Origin: Rhodovarius lipocyclicus
Lineage (GTDB): Bacteria; Pseudomonadota; Alphaproteobacteria; Acetobacterales; Acetobacteraceae
DNA length: 64,000 bases
Assembly (NCBI RefSeq): GCF_009900765.1
Contig: NZ_JAAABL010000014.1
Span: 1-64,000, forward strand
Reading direction: 5' to 3'
Shown: positions 32,148-40,548 of the stretch, in pieces
Layout: the number at the start of each line of letters is the position of its first letter
How positions within the stretch are numbered: the first letter of the stretch is position 1
Notes under the pieces: model-generated
Database searches by the model: none
The model's input: only the letters and a program-made list of their open reading frames with translations
Told to the model about the DNA's origin: nothing
Translations under genes and position numbers: made by a program

Positions 32148-32845
32148 CCGCGCCCGTCACCTTCACCTGGGCGGGGTTCCGCGCCGGAATGCGCCTGGTG
32201 GCGCCGGCCCTGCCCAGCTTCGTGCCCTTCGGCCTGGTGGTGGGGTTGCAGGCGGCGGGGCAGGGGCTCTCGGCGCTGGAGGTCATGCTGATGAGCCTGT
32301 TCGTCTTCGCCGGCACCTCGCAGCTGGTGGGGCTGGGGGCCTGGGGCTGGCCGGTGCCGATGCTGGCCGTGACGCTGGCGGCCATGGTGGTGAACCTGCG
32401 CATGGCGCCGATGAGCGCCGCCCTGTCGCCCATGTTCAACGGGCTGCATGGCTGGCGGCTGTGGGCCAGCCTGTTCACCGTGACGGACCATTCCTTCGCC
32501 ATGTCGGTGAACGAGATGCGCCAGGGCAACCGCGACGCCGCCGTGCTGCTGGGCATGGGCATCCCCACCTGGCTGTGGTGGACCAGCTGCGTCACGCTCG
32601 GCCATGCGCTGGCGGGGGTGATGACCATCTCGCCCACCCATCCGCTGATCTTCGCGGGGCTGGCCACCATGGCGGCGCTGACCGTCACGCTGTGGCGGGG
32701 CCGGGCCGACCTGCTGCCCTGGGGCGTGGCGGGGGCGGTGGGCGTGGCGCTGAGCCAGGCGGGGCTGGCCACGCCCTGGCCGGTGCTGGCCGGGGCCGTG
32801 GCGGGCAGCGCCGTGGGCGCCGTGCGGGACATGCGCCGCCCATGA
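32144..32845 (+). CDS. azlC: AzlC family branched-chain amino acid exporter, large subunit
   Basis: A 233-residue membrane protein of the AzlC/YgaZ family. LPSFVPFGLVVGLQAAGQGLS, SLFVFAGTSQLVGLG and VVNLRMAPMSAALSPMF are family hallmarks, and TVTDHSFAMSVNEM follows. About seven helices. With AzlD it forms an exporter for branched-chain amino acids; ilvE lies just upstream beyond a repeat, matching the theme. Overlaps recX at the start and azlD at the end by four bases each. Confidence 0.93.
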   Translation: MTAPVTFTWAGFRAGMRLVAPALPSFVPFGLVVGLQAAGQGLSALEVMLMSLFVFAGTSQLVGLGAWGWPVPMLAVTLAAMVVNLRMAPMSAALSPMFNGLHGWRLWASLFTVTDHSFAMSVNEMRQGNRDAAVLLGMGIPTWLWWTSCVTLGHALAGVMTISPTHPLIFAGLATMAALTVTLWRGRADLLPWGVAGAVGVALSQAGLATPWPVLAGAVAGSAVGAVRDMRRP

Positions 32846-33165
32846 CCGAGCCCAGCCTTTTCACCCTGCGGCCGGAGGTGTTGCTGGCCATCCTGGGCAT
32901 GGCGGCGGCGACCTATGCCTGCCGCGCCGGGGGCTATGCGGTGCTGCGCGGGCGGCGGCCGCCGCGCTTCGTGCAGGCTATGCTGCAGCACCTGCCGGGC
33001 TGCATCTTCGTGGCCTTCATCCTGCCCGGGGTTGTGGCGCAGGGGCCGCTGCACCTGGCGGGGGCGGCGGCGGCCGTGCTGTGCATGGCGCTGACGCGCA
33101 TGCTCACGCTGTCCATCATCGTGGGGGTGGGCGTGGTGTGGGGGCTGGTGGCCATTCTCGGCTAG
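32842..33165 (+). CDS. azlD: AzlD family branched-chain amino acid exporter, small subunit
   Basis: A 107-residue membrane protein, four helices, of the AzlD/YgaH family: ATYACRAGGYAVLRG, PRFVQAMLQHLPGCIFVAFI and a final hydrophobic pair. It is the partner of AzlC, with an ATGA overlap. Its TAG stop and the TAG stop of the convergent dipeptidase share the palindrome CTAG (33162-33165), so the two genes end on each other. Confidence 0.93.
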   Translation: MTEPSLFTLRPEVLLAILGMAAATYACRAGGYAVLRGRRPPRFVQAMLQHLPGCIFVAFILPGVVAQGPLHLAGAAAAVLCMALTRMLTLSIIVGVGVVWGLVAILG

Positions 33166-34214
33166 GTGGGCAGCACGGCTTCCAGCACCCGGGCGCAATT
33201 GCCGCCCATCACCTTCTTCACGCCTTCCGCGTCCATGCCGGTTTCCAGCAGGGCCTGGGCCAGATCGGGCGTCGCGTCGTAATTCTCGAAGGCGCCGCGC
33301 CCCAGCAGGCCGCGCATGTCGCTGCCGATGCCCACATGGTCGATACCGATCGCGTCCACCATGCGGGCCATGCTCTCGGCATAGCGGCGCGGCGTGGGGT
33401 CGCTGCCGACCAGCGGCCAGATGCCCACCACGCCGCCGGTCCGGGCCACCACCCGCGCGTGCTCGGCCGTGATCAGCCGGCTGTAGGGGCGCGGCTGGCT
33501 GGACAGCGCGGTGTGCGACAGCACGATGGGCTTGCCGCTGATCTCCGCCGCGCGGCGCACCATGGGCAGGGTGGCGTGGGCCAGATCCACCACGATGCCC
33601 AGGCGGTTGCAGGCGCGCACCACCTCGGCGCCGAAATCGGTCAGGCCATTGTGCACCGGGTTCACGGTCTGGATGTCGCCCAGCTCATTCACCCGGTAAT
33701 GCGTCAGTTGCAGGTGGCGCAGGCGCTGCTCGCGAAAGGCCCAGTCCAGCCGGTCGATCTGGCCTTCCATGAAATCCCCGCCTTCGGAGGCCACGACCAC
33801 GGCGGGCGGCGCGCCGGGACGCTTGGCGCGCGCCAGCCCCGCGCGGCTGGTCACGATCTCCAGCCGCTCCTGCGCGATCAGCCGGTGCAGGCGGGCGAAG
33901 GCCGCCTGGCCATGGGCCCACAGCTCCCCGGGGTCCGGTGTGCGATAAGGCTGGATGTAGCGGTCCACCACCCGCGTCGCCGGGCTGTCGGGCACGATGG
34001 CCAGCGCGGCCAGCCCCATGCCGCCCTCTCGCATGGGGGCCGCGACGGGGATGAAGGGGCGGTCGGGTTCGCTGCGGGAATGGATGGCGCGGCCGGCATG
34101 GCTGTGCAGATCCATCGCCACGGCGGTGCCCAGCAGCGCGCGCCCGGCACCCGGGGCCACCTGCGCCCGCGCGGGGCGCGGGGCGGCGCATAACAGGGGT
34201 GAGGCCGCGAGCAC
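33162..34214 (-). CDS. Membrane dipeptidase (M19 family), 5' end disturbed by a G9 tract
   Basis: A 350-residue M19 renal-dipeptidase-like protein. Zinc ligands are in AMDLHSHAGR (HxH/D-type first site), VVASEGGDF (bridging E), VVDLAHATLPMV and KPIVLSHTAL (His ligands), and HVGIGSDMRGL (Asp). It hydrolyses dipeptides, often D- or dehydro-type. The frame starts poorly: the only start is a GTG at 34214 inside a signal peptide. One G fewer in the nine-G run at 34230-34238 would join it to the ATG at 34245, giving MTRGGINRRAVLAASPLLC, a twin-arginine-like signal. So a frameshift, phase-variable tract or sequencing error is likely. Confidence 0.85.
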   Translation of the reverse strand: MLAASPLLCAAPRPARAQVAPGAGRALLGTAVAMDLHSHAGRAIHSRSEPDRPFIPVAAPMREGGMGLAALAIVPDSPATRVVDRYIQPYRTPDPGELWAHGQAAFARLHRLIAQERLEIVTSRAGLARAKRPGAPPAVVVASEGGDFMEGQIDRLDWAFREQRLRHLQLTHYRVNELGDIQTVNPVHNGLTDFGAEVVRACNRLGIVVDLAHATLPMVRRAAEISGKPIVLSHTALSSQPRPYSRLITAEHARVVARTGGVVGIWPLVGSDPTPRRYAESMARMVDAIGIDHVGIGSDMRGLLGRGAFENYDATPDLAQALLETGMDAEGVKKVMGGNCARVLEAVLPT

Positions 34215-34239
34215 CGCGCGCCGGTTGATCCCCCCCCCT

Positions 34240-34548
34240 TGTCATCCACGGCCCGCCGGTGGCGATGGCCACGACCCGCGCGGCCTCGATCCGCCAGCGC
34301 CAGGGGGCGCCGGCGGGCAGGTTGCGCCAGGTGCCGGTCACGCGCAGGGCGCGGCCAACGGGTGCGGCACCGCTGGGCAGCACCTCCACCGTGGTCTCCG
34401 GTTCGGGCCGGCAGCCGATGCAGCAGGCGGCCTCCGGCACCAGCAGCAGGGGGCCGGGGGCGGGGAATGCCTCGCCCTCCAGCGTTACCTGCTCGCCATC
34501 CGCGGGCCGTGCGCGGCCGCGCAGCAATGCGTTCCAGTCCAGTGCCAT
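34240..34548 (-). CDS. Small DUF3299-like protein, frame runs into the G9 tract
   Basis: From ATG 34548, about 100 residues: MALDWNALLRGRARP, then GEQVTLEGEAFPAPG, PLLLVPEAACCIGCRPEPET and LRVTGTWRNL...WRIEAARVVAI. The LLVP...CC.GCRPEP and VTGTW patterns recall DUF3299 (a small beta-barrel, FLLVP..GACIH..PPP). No stop follows at the expected end; the frame passes through the G9 tract and continues as non-family sequence to 33685. With one G fewer it would be fused in frame to the dipeptidase. I give the end at the tract. A GGGCCGG...CCGGCCC hairpin (34571-34594) lies upstream. Confidence 0.55.
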
Positions 34549-34614
34549 GATGCGGGTGCCCCCGGTGTCAGGGCCGGAACCCTAACACCGGCCCCCGCCT
34601 GGGCGCGAGGCGCC

Positions 34615-36936
34615 TCAGCCCGATGTCGGCATGATGAACTGCACGGGGGCGGCGGGCTTGGGCTTGGTGGCCAGCACGATGCCGTGCTCGTCGCAGTAGC
34701 GCTTCACCCGCAGGTTCAGCTCCCGCGCCACGGCCCAGCGTTTGGCCGGCTCCGTCTTGATGCGCGCGCGCAGGATCACGCCGCTGTCCACCAGCTTGTC
34801 CACGCCCATCACCTCGATGGGCGCCATGATATAGGGGCCGAACACCTCGTCCTTGCGCATGTCGCTGCCGACCTGCTTCAGCGCCTCGGACACGCGCTCC
34901 ACGTCCTCGTCATAGTCCACGCCCAGGTCGAGCACGGCATAGCCGTAGTCGCGCGTCTGGTTGGTCACGGTGGTCACGGCGCTGAAGGGCACGATGTGGA
35001 TGGACCCGTCCAGCGCCCGCAGCCGGATGGAGCGGATGGACAGCTGCTCCACCGTGCCGGACAGCCCGCCGAGCGTGACCGTATCGCCCACCGCCACCGC
35101 GTCCTCGAACAGCAGGAAGATGCCGGTGATCACGTCGCGCACCAATGTCTGCGAACCGAAACCGACGGCCAGACCGATGACACCGGCACCGGCCAGCAGG
35201 GGGGCCACGTTCACCCCGATCTCCGACAGGATGGACAAGCCCGCCGAGACCAGCACCACCACCGCGAAGGCCGTGCGCAGCATGGGCAGCAGCGTGCGCA
35301 CCCGGGCGGAGCGCGCGGTGGCCGCATTGGCCGAGAGCTTGACCAGGTGGCGCTGGATGGCGGTGTTCGCCGCCTCCCACACCGTCAGCGCCACCGTCAG
35401 CGTCAGCAGCACGGAGATGGCGGAGGACAGCAGCCGCGCCCCGAACCGCCCCTGCCCGAACCAGGAGAAGGCGCCGAGGCCCCAGATCTCCATCAGGATG
35501 ATCAGGGTGGCGAACATGATGCTGATGCCGATGAAGCCCTTCAGCGCGGGCAGGTAGCGGTTGGCCCGTGCCTCCAGCCCCGGATAGCGGCGGGCCAGGT
35601 CGGGGCTGATGCGGAAGGCGCGCGCCAGCAGGCGGCGCGCGCCCTCATCCAGCCCCTTCGCCGCCGAGACGACGAGCAGGGTGAAGAAGCTGGCGCGCAG
35701 CAGGCGCTCGAACCCGTGCTCGATGTTCAGCGCCCAGCCGCCCCACAGGGCGATGACCCACAGGATGACCAGGATGTGCCAGACATCGGCCAGCCGGTCG
35801 CGCGTGGTGCGCAGCAGGCGGCGGGCGCGGTCCGGGGTGTCGGTTTCGCGCAGGGGCGGGGCGGCCAGGAACTGCGCCACCGCCAGCTTGTTCTGCAGCA
35901 CGATGATGACGACGAAGACCGAGACGATCAGCAGCCCCGCGCGGAACATGCCGGTCTGCACGCCGCGCGGCAGGCCCAGCAGCAGGCCGAATTCGCTGGC
36001 GGCATAGGCCACGACCGTGACCAGCGCGATGCGCCGCAGCCAGACGGTGGCATAGGCCGCCGTCTCGTCCGCGCAGCGCAGCAGGCGCAGGTGGTTGGAG
36101 GCCGGGCTGAACACCAGCCGCACCACCACCATGACACCGCGCGCATACAGATAGGCGCGCGCCACCGTCCACATCACCACCCGCTGCGAAGGCCAGCCCG
36201 GCAGCAGGGAGATGGCGATCTTGGCCACCACGCCGAAGGCCACGACGGGGATCAGGTCCAGCAGCAGCCGGATGCCGATATAGGGCAGGCGGCGCAGCAC
36301 GGCGTGGCGGACGTGCTCGGGCGGGGTGGCGGCGTCCAGCCGGTCGGTCCAGCCGCGCAGCAGGCGGGTGGCCAGCGTCTCGGCCGCGATGCCGGCGCCG
36401 AACACCAGCAGCAGCTTCCAGCCCAGCTCCAGGATGCGGGCGCGGACGGAGGCATCGGTCAGCGCGTCGCTGAACCACAGCAGCAGGGCCGGCAGGTCGG
36501 CGGCGGCCTTGATGGTGTCGATCACCCGGCCCACCGCGTCGCCCAGCCGGGCGCTGAGGAAGCCCAGCGGGTCGGTGGCCTCGGGTTCAGCGGCGGCGGG
36601 GGCGGGCGCCGGGGCGGGCGCGGGGGCCGCCCCGGGGGCAGCCCCAGGGGCAGCCACGGGCGGTGCGACGGGGGCGGGGGGCACGGGCTGGCCGCGGGCG
36701 GCGGCCATCGCCTCCAGCATGCGGATCAGCTCGGCGCGCTTCGCGTCATCGCGCAGGGTGGCGATGGTGCCCGCGATCTCGGCATTGCTGGGGCCGGCCG
36801 CTGGCACTGGCGCGGGCGCTGGCGCGGCCAGCGCGGCGGCGGGCTGTGGCGCCGGATGGGCGCGCCCGGCCTGGCCCTGGGCGATGGCCGGGGCGGCCCC
36901 CAGCAGCAGAAGCAGCAGCGGAATGACGAATTTCAT
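34615..36936 (-). CDS. Large mechanosensitive channel of the MscS superfamily
   Basis: A 773-residue envelope protein. Signal peptide (MKFVIPLLLLLLGAAPAIAQ), a periplasmic Ala/Pro-rich stretch with an (AP) repeat near residues 110-130, about ten membrane helices, then the MscS core: pore-lining helix and beta domain with GAGVIGLAVGFGSQTLVRDVITGIFLLFEDAVAVGD, VEQLSIRSIRLRALDGSIHIVPFS, and the C-terminal alpha/beta cap. It should open under membrane tension and release solutes in osmotic down-shock. I prefer ATG 36936 to the TTG six bases upstream. Monocistronic. Size is like MscK/YbdG-type relatives rather than small MscS. Confidence 0.93.
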   Translation of the reverse strand: MKFVIPLLLLLLGAAPAIAQGQAGRAHPAPQPAAALAAPAPAPVPAAGPSNAEIAGTIATLRDDAKRAELIRMLEAMAAARGQPVPPAPVAPPVAAPGAAPGAAPAPAPAPAPAAAEPEATDPLGFLSARLGDAVGRVIDTIKAAADLPALLLWFSDALTDASVRARILELGWKLLLVFGAGIAAETLATRLLRGWTDRLDAATPPEHVRHAVLRRLPYIGIRLLLDLIPVVAFGVVAKIAISLLPGWPSQRVVMWTVARAYLYARGVMVVVRLVFSPASNHLRLLRCADETAAYATVWLRRIALVTVVAYAASEFGLLLGLPRGVQTGMFRAGLLIVSVFVVIIVLQNKLAVAQFLAAPPLRETDTPDRARRLLRTTRDRLADVWHILVILWVIALWGGWALNIEHGFERLLRASFFTLLVVSAAKGLDEGARRLLARAFRISPDLARRYPGLEARANRYLPALKGFIGISIMFATLIILMEIWGLGAFSWFGQGRFGARLLSSAISVLLTLTVALTVWEAANTAIQRHLVKLSANAATARSARVRTLLPMLRTAFAVVVLVSAGLSILSEIGVNVAPLLAGAGVIGLAVGFGSQTLVRDVITGIFLLFEDAVAVGDTVTLGGLSGTVEQLSIRSIRLRALDGSIHIVPFSAVTTVTNQTRDYGYAVLDLGVDYDEDVERVSEALKQVGSDMRKDEVFGPYIMAPIEVMGVDKLVDSGVILRARIKTEPAKRWAVARELNLRVKRYCDEHGIVLATKPKPAAPVQFIMPTSG

Positions 36937-37065
36937 AGGCAATGCACTTCCTTCCGGCTGGCCCTGGGGTCAAGCCGTGATCGCATGGTGGCCCCGGCGG
37001 GCCGGTATATGCGGGGCTTCATGCGCGCAGTTCTGGGCAGTCCTGTGGCAGAACCGGCCGGGGCA

Positions 37066-37797
37066 TCATTCCCATTCCAACGCGGCGGCATGGCGCAGGA
37101 TCGCCTCCGCCCCCGCCGAGAAGCCCGCATCCTGGTGCAGCACCAGCCCGGGCAGCACCGCATCCGGCCCCCGCCCGCCCTTGATGGCGTGCAGCAGCAC
37201 GCGCTTGGCGGCCACCCCCTGGCGCGGCCACAGCGGCAGCAGCCGCACCGTGCCGAAGCCCGATGCCCGCAGGGCGGCCATCGCCTCCGCCACGCGCTGG
37301 GCCGGCAGCACCAGCGTGGCGCCGCCCCGGTGCCGCAGCCCGCGCGCCATGGCCTGGGTCCAGTCGGCCAGGCTGGCCTCGCCCTCATGCGCGGCGCTGC
37401 GGCGCAGCGCGTGCGGAGACGCCGTGCCCCGCGCCCAATAGGGCGGGTTGGCGAAGGCCTGGCGGAAGCGGGGCTCGATGGGGGCGCGGATGTCGGCGTG
37501 CTCCACCACGGCGTCCAGCCCGGCGGCCTCGGCGTTGCGGCGGGCCAGCGGCACCAGCGCGGCGTCGCCCTCCAGCGCATGCACCGCCAGGCCAGGCACC
37601 CGCGCGGCCAGGCACAGGAAGGCGGCGCCGGTGCCGCAGCCCAGCTCCAGCACCGCATCGCCGGGGCGCGCGGGCACAGCGGCGGCCAGCAGCACCGCGT
37701 CGATCGCGGCGCGCAAGCCCCCCGCCGGCTGCAGCAGGCGCACGCGCCCTCCCAACAAACCATCCTGGGTGTAGAACGTTGAATGCGTGTCCGTCAC
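37066..37797 (-). CDS. TrmN6-like tRNA (adenine-N6) methyltransferase
   Basis: A 243-residue class I methyltransferase of the TrmN6/COG4123 group, which N6-methylates A37 of tRNA1(Val) in E. coli. Starts DGLLGGRVRLLQPAGGLRAAIDAVLLAA, with SAM motif I VLELGCGTGAAFLCLA, ALEGDAALVPLARRNAEAAG (motif II) and the catalytic NPPYWARG for adenine-N6 transfer. tRNA is the expected target and the substrate is inferred from the family. It is divergent from the EF-hand gene. The C-terminal LHQDAGFSAGAEAILRHAAAL is typical. Confidence 0.9.
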   Translation of the reverse strand: MTDTHSTFYTQDGLLGGRVRLLQPAGGLRAAIDAVLLAAAVPARPGDAVLELGCGTGAAFLCLAARVPGLAVHALEGDAALVPLARRNAEAAGLDAVVEHADIRAPIEPRFRQAFANPPYWARGTASPHALRRSAAHEGEASLADWTQAMARGLRHRGGATLVLPAQRVAEAMAALRASGFGTVRLLPLWPRQGVAAKRVLLHAIKGGRGPDAVLPGLVLHQDAGFSAGAEAILRHAAALEWE

Positions 37798-37878
37798 AAT
37801 TCCTCACGGTTCAGGCGCGCCAGTGTAACAAGCAACACCCAGTATAATCCCGTGAGCAAAACCCAAGGGAGTCTCGCC

Positions 37879-38448
37879 GTGACATACCGTTCCAGTCTTC
37901 GATACCCGCTGGCCCTGGCCGCGATGCTGCTGGCGGTGCCGGCCTTCGCCCAGGCCCCCGCCGCCCCTCCCGCAGGGGCCCCGGGCGCTCCGGGTGCCCC
38001 CGCCGAGCGCGGCCGCATGGCCGAGCGCATGTTCCAGGCGCTGGATACCAACCGCGATGGCCGCGTGACCTTCGAGGAGATCTGGGCCCAGACCCAGGCC
38101 CGCTTCTCGGCGGCCGACGCGAACCATGACGGCTATCTGACGCCGGAGGAATTCCGCGCCATGCGTCCGCGCCCGCCCCGCCGCGAAGGCGCCGAACGCC
38201 CGGTGCCCGAGCACATGCAGCGCTTCATCGACGCGCGCTTCCGCGCCGCCGACGCCAACCGCGATGGCCGCGTGACGCTGGAGGAGCTGCGCCCCGGCGC
38301 CGAGGCCCGCTTCCGCGCCATGGATGCGAACGGCGACGGCGCCATCACGCCGGACGAGCTGCCCCGCCACCCGCCGCGCGGCCCGCATCACCACCGCCAT
38401 GGTGGCCCGGGCGGCGAGGGCCCGGCAGGGGCGCCCCCGGCGCGCTGA
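37879..38448 (+). CDS. Exported EF-hand calcium-binding protein
   Basis: A 189-residue secreted protein with four EF-hand loops: D56-E67 (DTNRDGRVTFEE), D80-E91 (DANHDGYLTPEE), D125-E136 (DANRDGRVTLEE) and D149-E160 (DANGDGAITPDE), each with the Dx[DN]xDG pattern. The signal peptide runs to about AFAQA, followed by a Pro/Ala/Gly linker, and the tail is His/Pro/Gly-rich (HPPRGPHHHRHGG). The GTG start at 37879 is chosen because it puts the signal at the N-terminus after an AAGGGAG site; ATG 37783 would add 32 residues before it. Binds calcium presumably in the periplasm; role unknown. Confidence 0.88.
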   Translation: MTYRSSLRYPLALAAMLLAVPAFAQAPAAPPAGAPGAPGAPAERGRMAERMFQALDTNRDGRVTFEEIWAQTQARFSAADANHDGYLTPEEFRAMRPRPPRREGAERPVPEHMQRFIDARFRAADANRDGRVTLEELRPGAEARFRAMDANGDGAITPDELPRHPPRGPHHHRHGGPGGEGPAGAPPAR

Positions 38449-38473
38449 AGCCCGCATCTCATGAAGGCGTGAT

Positions 38474-38504
38474 GCTGCGCCGCACAGCTATTGTGCGGCG
38501 CAGC
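38474..38504. terminator. 13-bp stem hairpin after the EF-hand gene
   Basis: GCTGCGCCGCACA and its exact complement TGTGCGGCGCAGC enclose the loop GCTAT. A strong hairpin 26 bp past the stop, followed by only a weak T stretch (ATTTCTT), so either a terminator or an mRNA-stabilising stem. Confidence 0.55.
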
Positions 38505-38578
38505 GCGCGCATTTCTTGACCCCCCGTCGGCGCGGCGCCCAGCATGGCCCCCTGGCACGCACAACGGAGGATATCGCC

Positions 38579-39013
38579 ATGATCGGTTCCATCCTGAAGC
38601 AGAAGGGCGGGCAGGTGATCGCCGTGGCGCCGAACGACCAGGTGGCGTCCATCACCCGCACCCTGGCGCAGCACCGCATCGGTGCGGTGCTGGTGCTGGA
38701 GCGCGACGGCAGCGTCTCCGGCATCGTCAGCGAGCGCGACATCGTGCGCGCCCTGGCCGGCGGCGGAGAAGCCACCCTGCGCATGAGCGCGGGCCAGTTG
38801 ATGACCCGCGTGCTGCACACTGTCACCCCGGAAACCACGGTGCAGGATGCCCTGCGCGTGATGACCGACCGCCGCATCCGCCACCTGCCGGTGCTGGAAC
38901 GCGACGGCAGGCTGGTGGGCATGGTCTCCATCGGGGACCTGGTGAAGGAACGCATCGCCGATGCCGAGCGCGAGGCGGCGGACCTGAAAGCCTATGTCAG
39001 CAACGCCGGCTGA
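38579..39013 (+). CDS. CBS-domain pair protein
   Basis: A 144-residue protein made of two CBS domains: residues about 8-60 (VIAVAPNDQVASITRTLAQH, GAVLVLERDGSVSGIVSERD) and 75-130 (TVTPETTVQDALRVMTDRRI, RHLPVLERDGRLVGMVSIGD). The SERDIVRAL and SIGDLVKERI ends are adenosine-nucleotide contact blocks of the family. Such stand-alone pairs sense AMP, ATP, NADH or SAM and control other proteins. GGAGG precedes the ATG at a good distance. Partner unknown; the HicA-like gene follows 85 bp downstream. Confidence 0.92.
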   Translation: MIGSILKQKGGQVIAVAPNDQVASITRTLAQHRIGAVLVLERDGSVSGIVSERDIVRALAGGGEATLRMSAGQLMTRVLHTVTPETTVQDALRVMTDRRIRHLPVLERDGRLVGMVSIGDLVKERIADAEREAADLKAYVSNAG

Positions 39014-39098
39014 CGGCTGCTTGAGCCACCTCAAGGCCGCGTGAGCCGCCCGGTGCTTACATCCGGGCAGCCAACGGCTTCGAGGAGGCACCCAGTTC

Positions 39099-39365
39099 AT
39101 GAACCACAAGCACCGCAAGATCCTGCACGCGGTCTTCGCCCACCCCATGCCGCACAACATCGACCCCAAGGGGCTGAACCATGTGCTGGAGGCGCTGGGC
39201 GGCGAGGTCGAGACCGCCGGCAAGGGCGGGCTGACCGTGCGCCTCAACGGCCACCAGGGCACCTTCCATTTCGGGGAGCACGACGTGCCGGGGGCGGAGG
39301 TGGTCCGGCTGCGCCGGCTGATCGAGGAGGCCGGAATCGAACCGGCCCGCGACTATCCGCTCTGA
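39099..39365 (+). CDS. Small HicA/YcfA-like dsRBD-fold protein, no antitoxin partner
   Basis: An 88-residue protein beginning MNHKHRKILHAVFAHPMPHN, with LNHVLEALGGEVE, GGLTVRLNGHQGTFHFGEHD and a helical tail ending RDYPL. The MN.KHRK...F..P...NI start is common in a family usually annotated as HicA-like; the fold is a double-stranded-RNA-binding domain. Classical HicA toxins have a catalytic His in G.SH; here a glycine-rich stretch with KGG and NGHQG takes that place. No hicB lies beside it, so a toxin role is doubtful. GGAGGCACC precedes the ATG and a strong terminator follows. Confidence 0.7.
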   Translation: MNHKHRKILHAVFAHPMPHNIDPKGLNHVLEALGGEVETAGKGGLTVRLNGHQGTFHFGEHDVPGAEVVRLRRLIEEAGIEPARDYPL

Positions 39366-39386
39366 ACGATATTAAAGTTTGGCAAG

Positions 39387-39414
39387 AAGGCCGGCGCTCG
39401 CGCCGGCCTTTTTT
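39387..39414 (+). terminator. Rho-independent terminator
   Basis: AAGGCCGGCG, loop CTCG, CGCCGGCCTT then TTTT: a 10-bp GC-rich stem followed by a T run, 22 bp past the stop of the HicA-like gene. One of the few textbook terminators in the window. Confidence 0.9.
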
Positions 39415-39562
39415 GTTGTGCCGCCTGGGCATGGCCTGAGCGTTGTGCCCGATTGCGCGCCAGCGGCAGGGCTGCGCCCCCTGTGGCCCCCCCGCAGGCC
39501 GGGCTTGCCATGGGCGGCCGATACGCCCGATCCTCTGTCACAATCCTGCAGGGAGCAGTTTC

Positions 39563-40546
39563 ATGGACATGACCCGTCGCGCCGCGCTCGTCGCCGGCGC
39601 TTCCGTCGCCGGCGCCGCCGGCACCGCGGCCGCCCAGGCCCGTTGGCAGATCGCCTGCGCCTATCCGGACAACAACTACTTCACGCGCAACCTGCGCCAG
39701 TTCGCCACCGAGGTGGAACAGGCGACCGGCGGGCGCGTCGGCTCTCAGCTGCACACCAATGGCAGCCTGCTGCCGATGCCGCAGATCAAGCGCGGCGTGC
39801 AGCAGGGCCAGGTGCAGATCGGCGAGATCCTGCTCAGCGCCTATGGCAATGAGGACCCGTTCTTCGAGCTGGACGGCATCCCGCAGCTGGCCCGCAGCTA
39901 TGACGACGCCAAGCGCTTGGCCCAGCTGACGCGCGGCTTCATCGAGGAGCGCTTCAACCGCCAGGGCCTGTCCCTGCTGTACCTGTCGCCCTGGCCGCCG
40001 TCGGGCTTCTACACCAACACGCCGCTGACCAGCCTCGAAGGGCTGCGCGGCACGCGCTTCCGCACCTACAACGCGATGACCAACCGCTTCGCCACGCTGA
40101 TCGGCGCGGTGCCCACCCTGGTGCAGTCCGCCGAAGTGCCGCAGGCCTTCGCCACCGGCGTGGTGAACGCCATGGTGACCAGCGCCACCACCGGCGTGGA
40201 CAGCAGCGCCTGGGACTATTGCCGCATCTTCACGCCCGTGGGCTTCACCTACACGAAGAACGCGGTCTTCGTGAACCGCCGCGCCTTCCAGGCGCTGTCC
40301 GCTGCCGACCAGGCCGCGATCCGCGCTGCGGCCGCCGCCGCCGAAACCCGCGGCTGGGCGCTGTCCGAGGAAGCCAAGACCAGCCAGGAAGCCATCCTGG
40401 CCCAGCACGGCATGACGGTCGCCACCGCCACCCCGCAGCTGCTGGCCGACATGGACCGCGTGAGCGAGGCCCTGGTCACCGAATGGCTGGCCAAGGCCGG
40501 TGAGGAAGGCCAGCGCGTCATCAACGCCTATCGGGCGCGTACCTGA
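39563..40546 (+). CDS. dctP: TRAP transporter solute-binding protein DctP
   Basis: A 327-residue periplasmic receptor. A TAT-like signal (MDMTRRAALVAGASVAGAAG) precedes WQIACAYPDNNYFTRNLRQF, then GQVQIGEILLSAYGNEDPFFELDGIPQLARS and the conserved block LRGTRFRTYNAMTNRFATLIGAVP, which includes the arginine that binds the ligand carboxylate. DctP receptors bind organic acids, often dicarboxylates, sugar acids or ectoine-like compounds. It starts the TRAP operon with dctQ and dctM. The neighbouring aminotransferase points to an amino or keto acid, but the ligand is unproven. Confidence 0.94.
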   Translation: MDMTRRAALVAGASVAGAAGTAAAQARWQIACAYPDNNYFTRNLRQFATEVEQATGGRVGSQLHTNGSLLPMPQIKRGVQQGQVQIGEILLSAYGNEDPFFELDGIPQLARSYDDAKRLAQLTRGFIEERFNRQGLSLLYLSPWPPSGFYTNTPLTSLEGLRGTRFRTYNAMTNRFATLIGAVPTLVQSAEVPQAFATGVVNAMVTSATTGVDSSAWDYCRIFTPVGFTYTKNAVFVNRRAFQALSAADQAAIRAAAAAAETRGWALSEEAKTSQEAILAQHGMTVATATPQLLADMDRVSEALVTEWLAKAGEEGQRVINAYRART

Positions 40547-40548
40547 TC

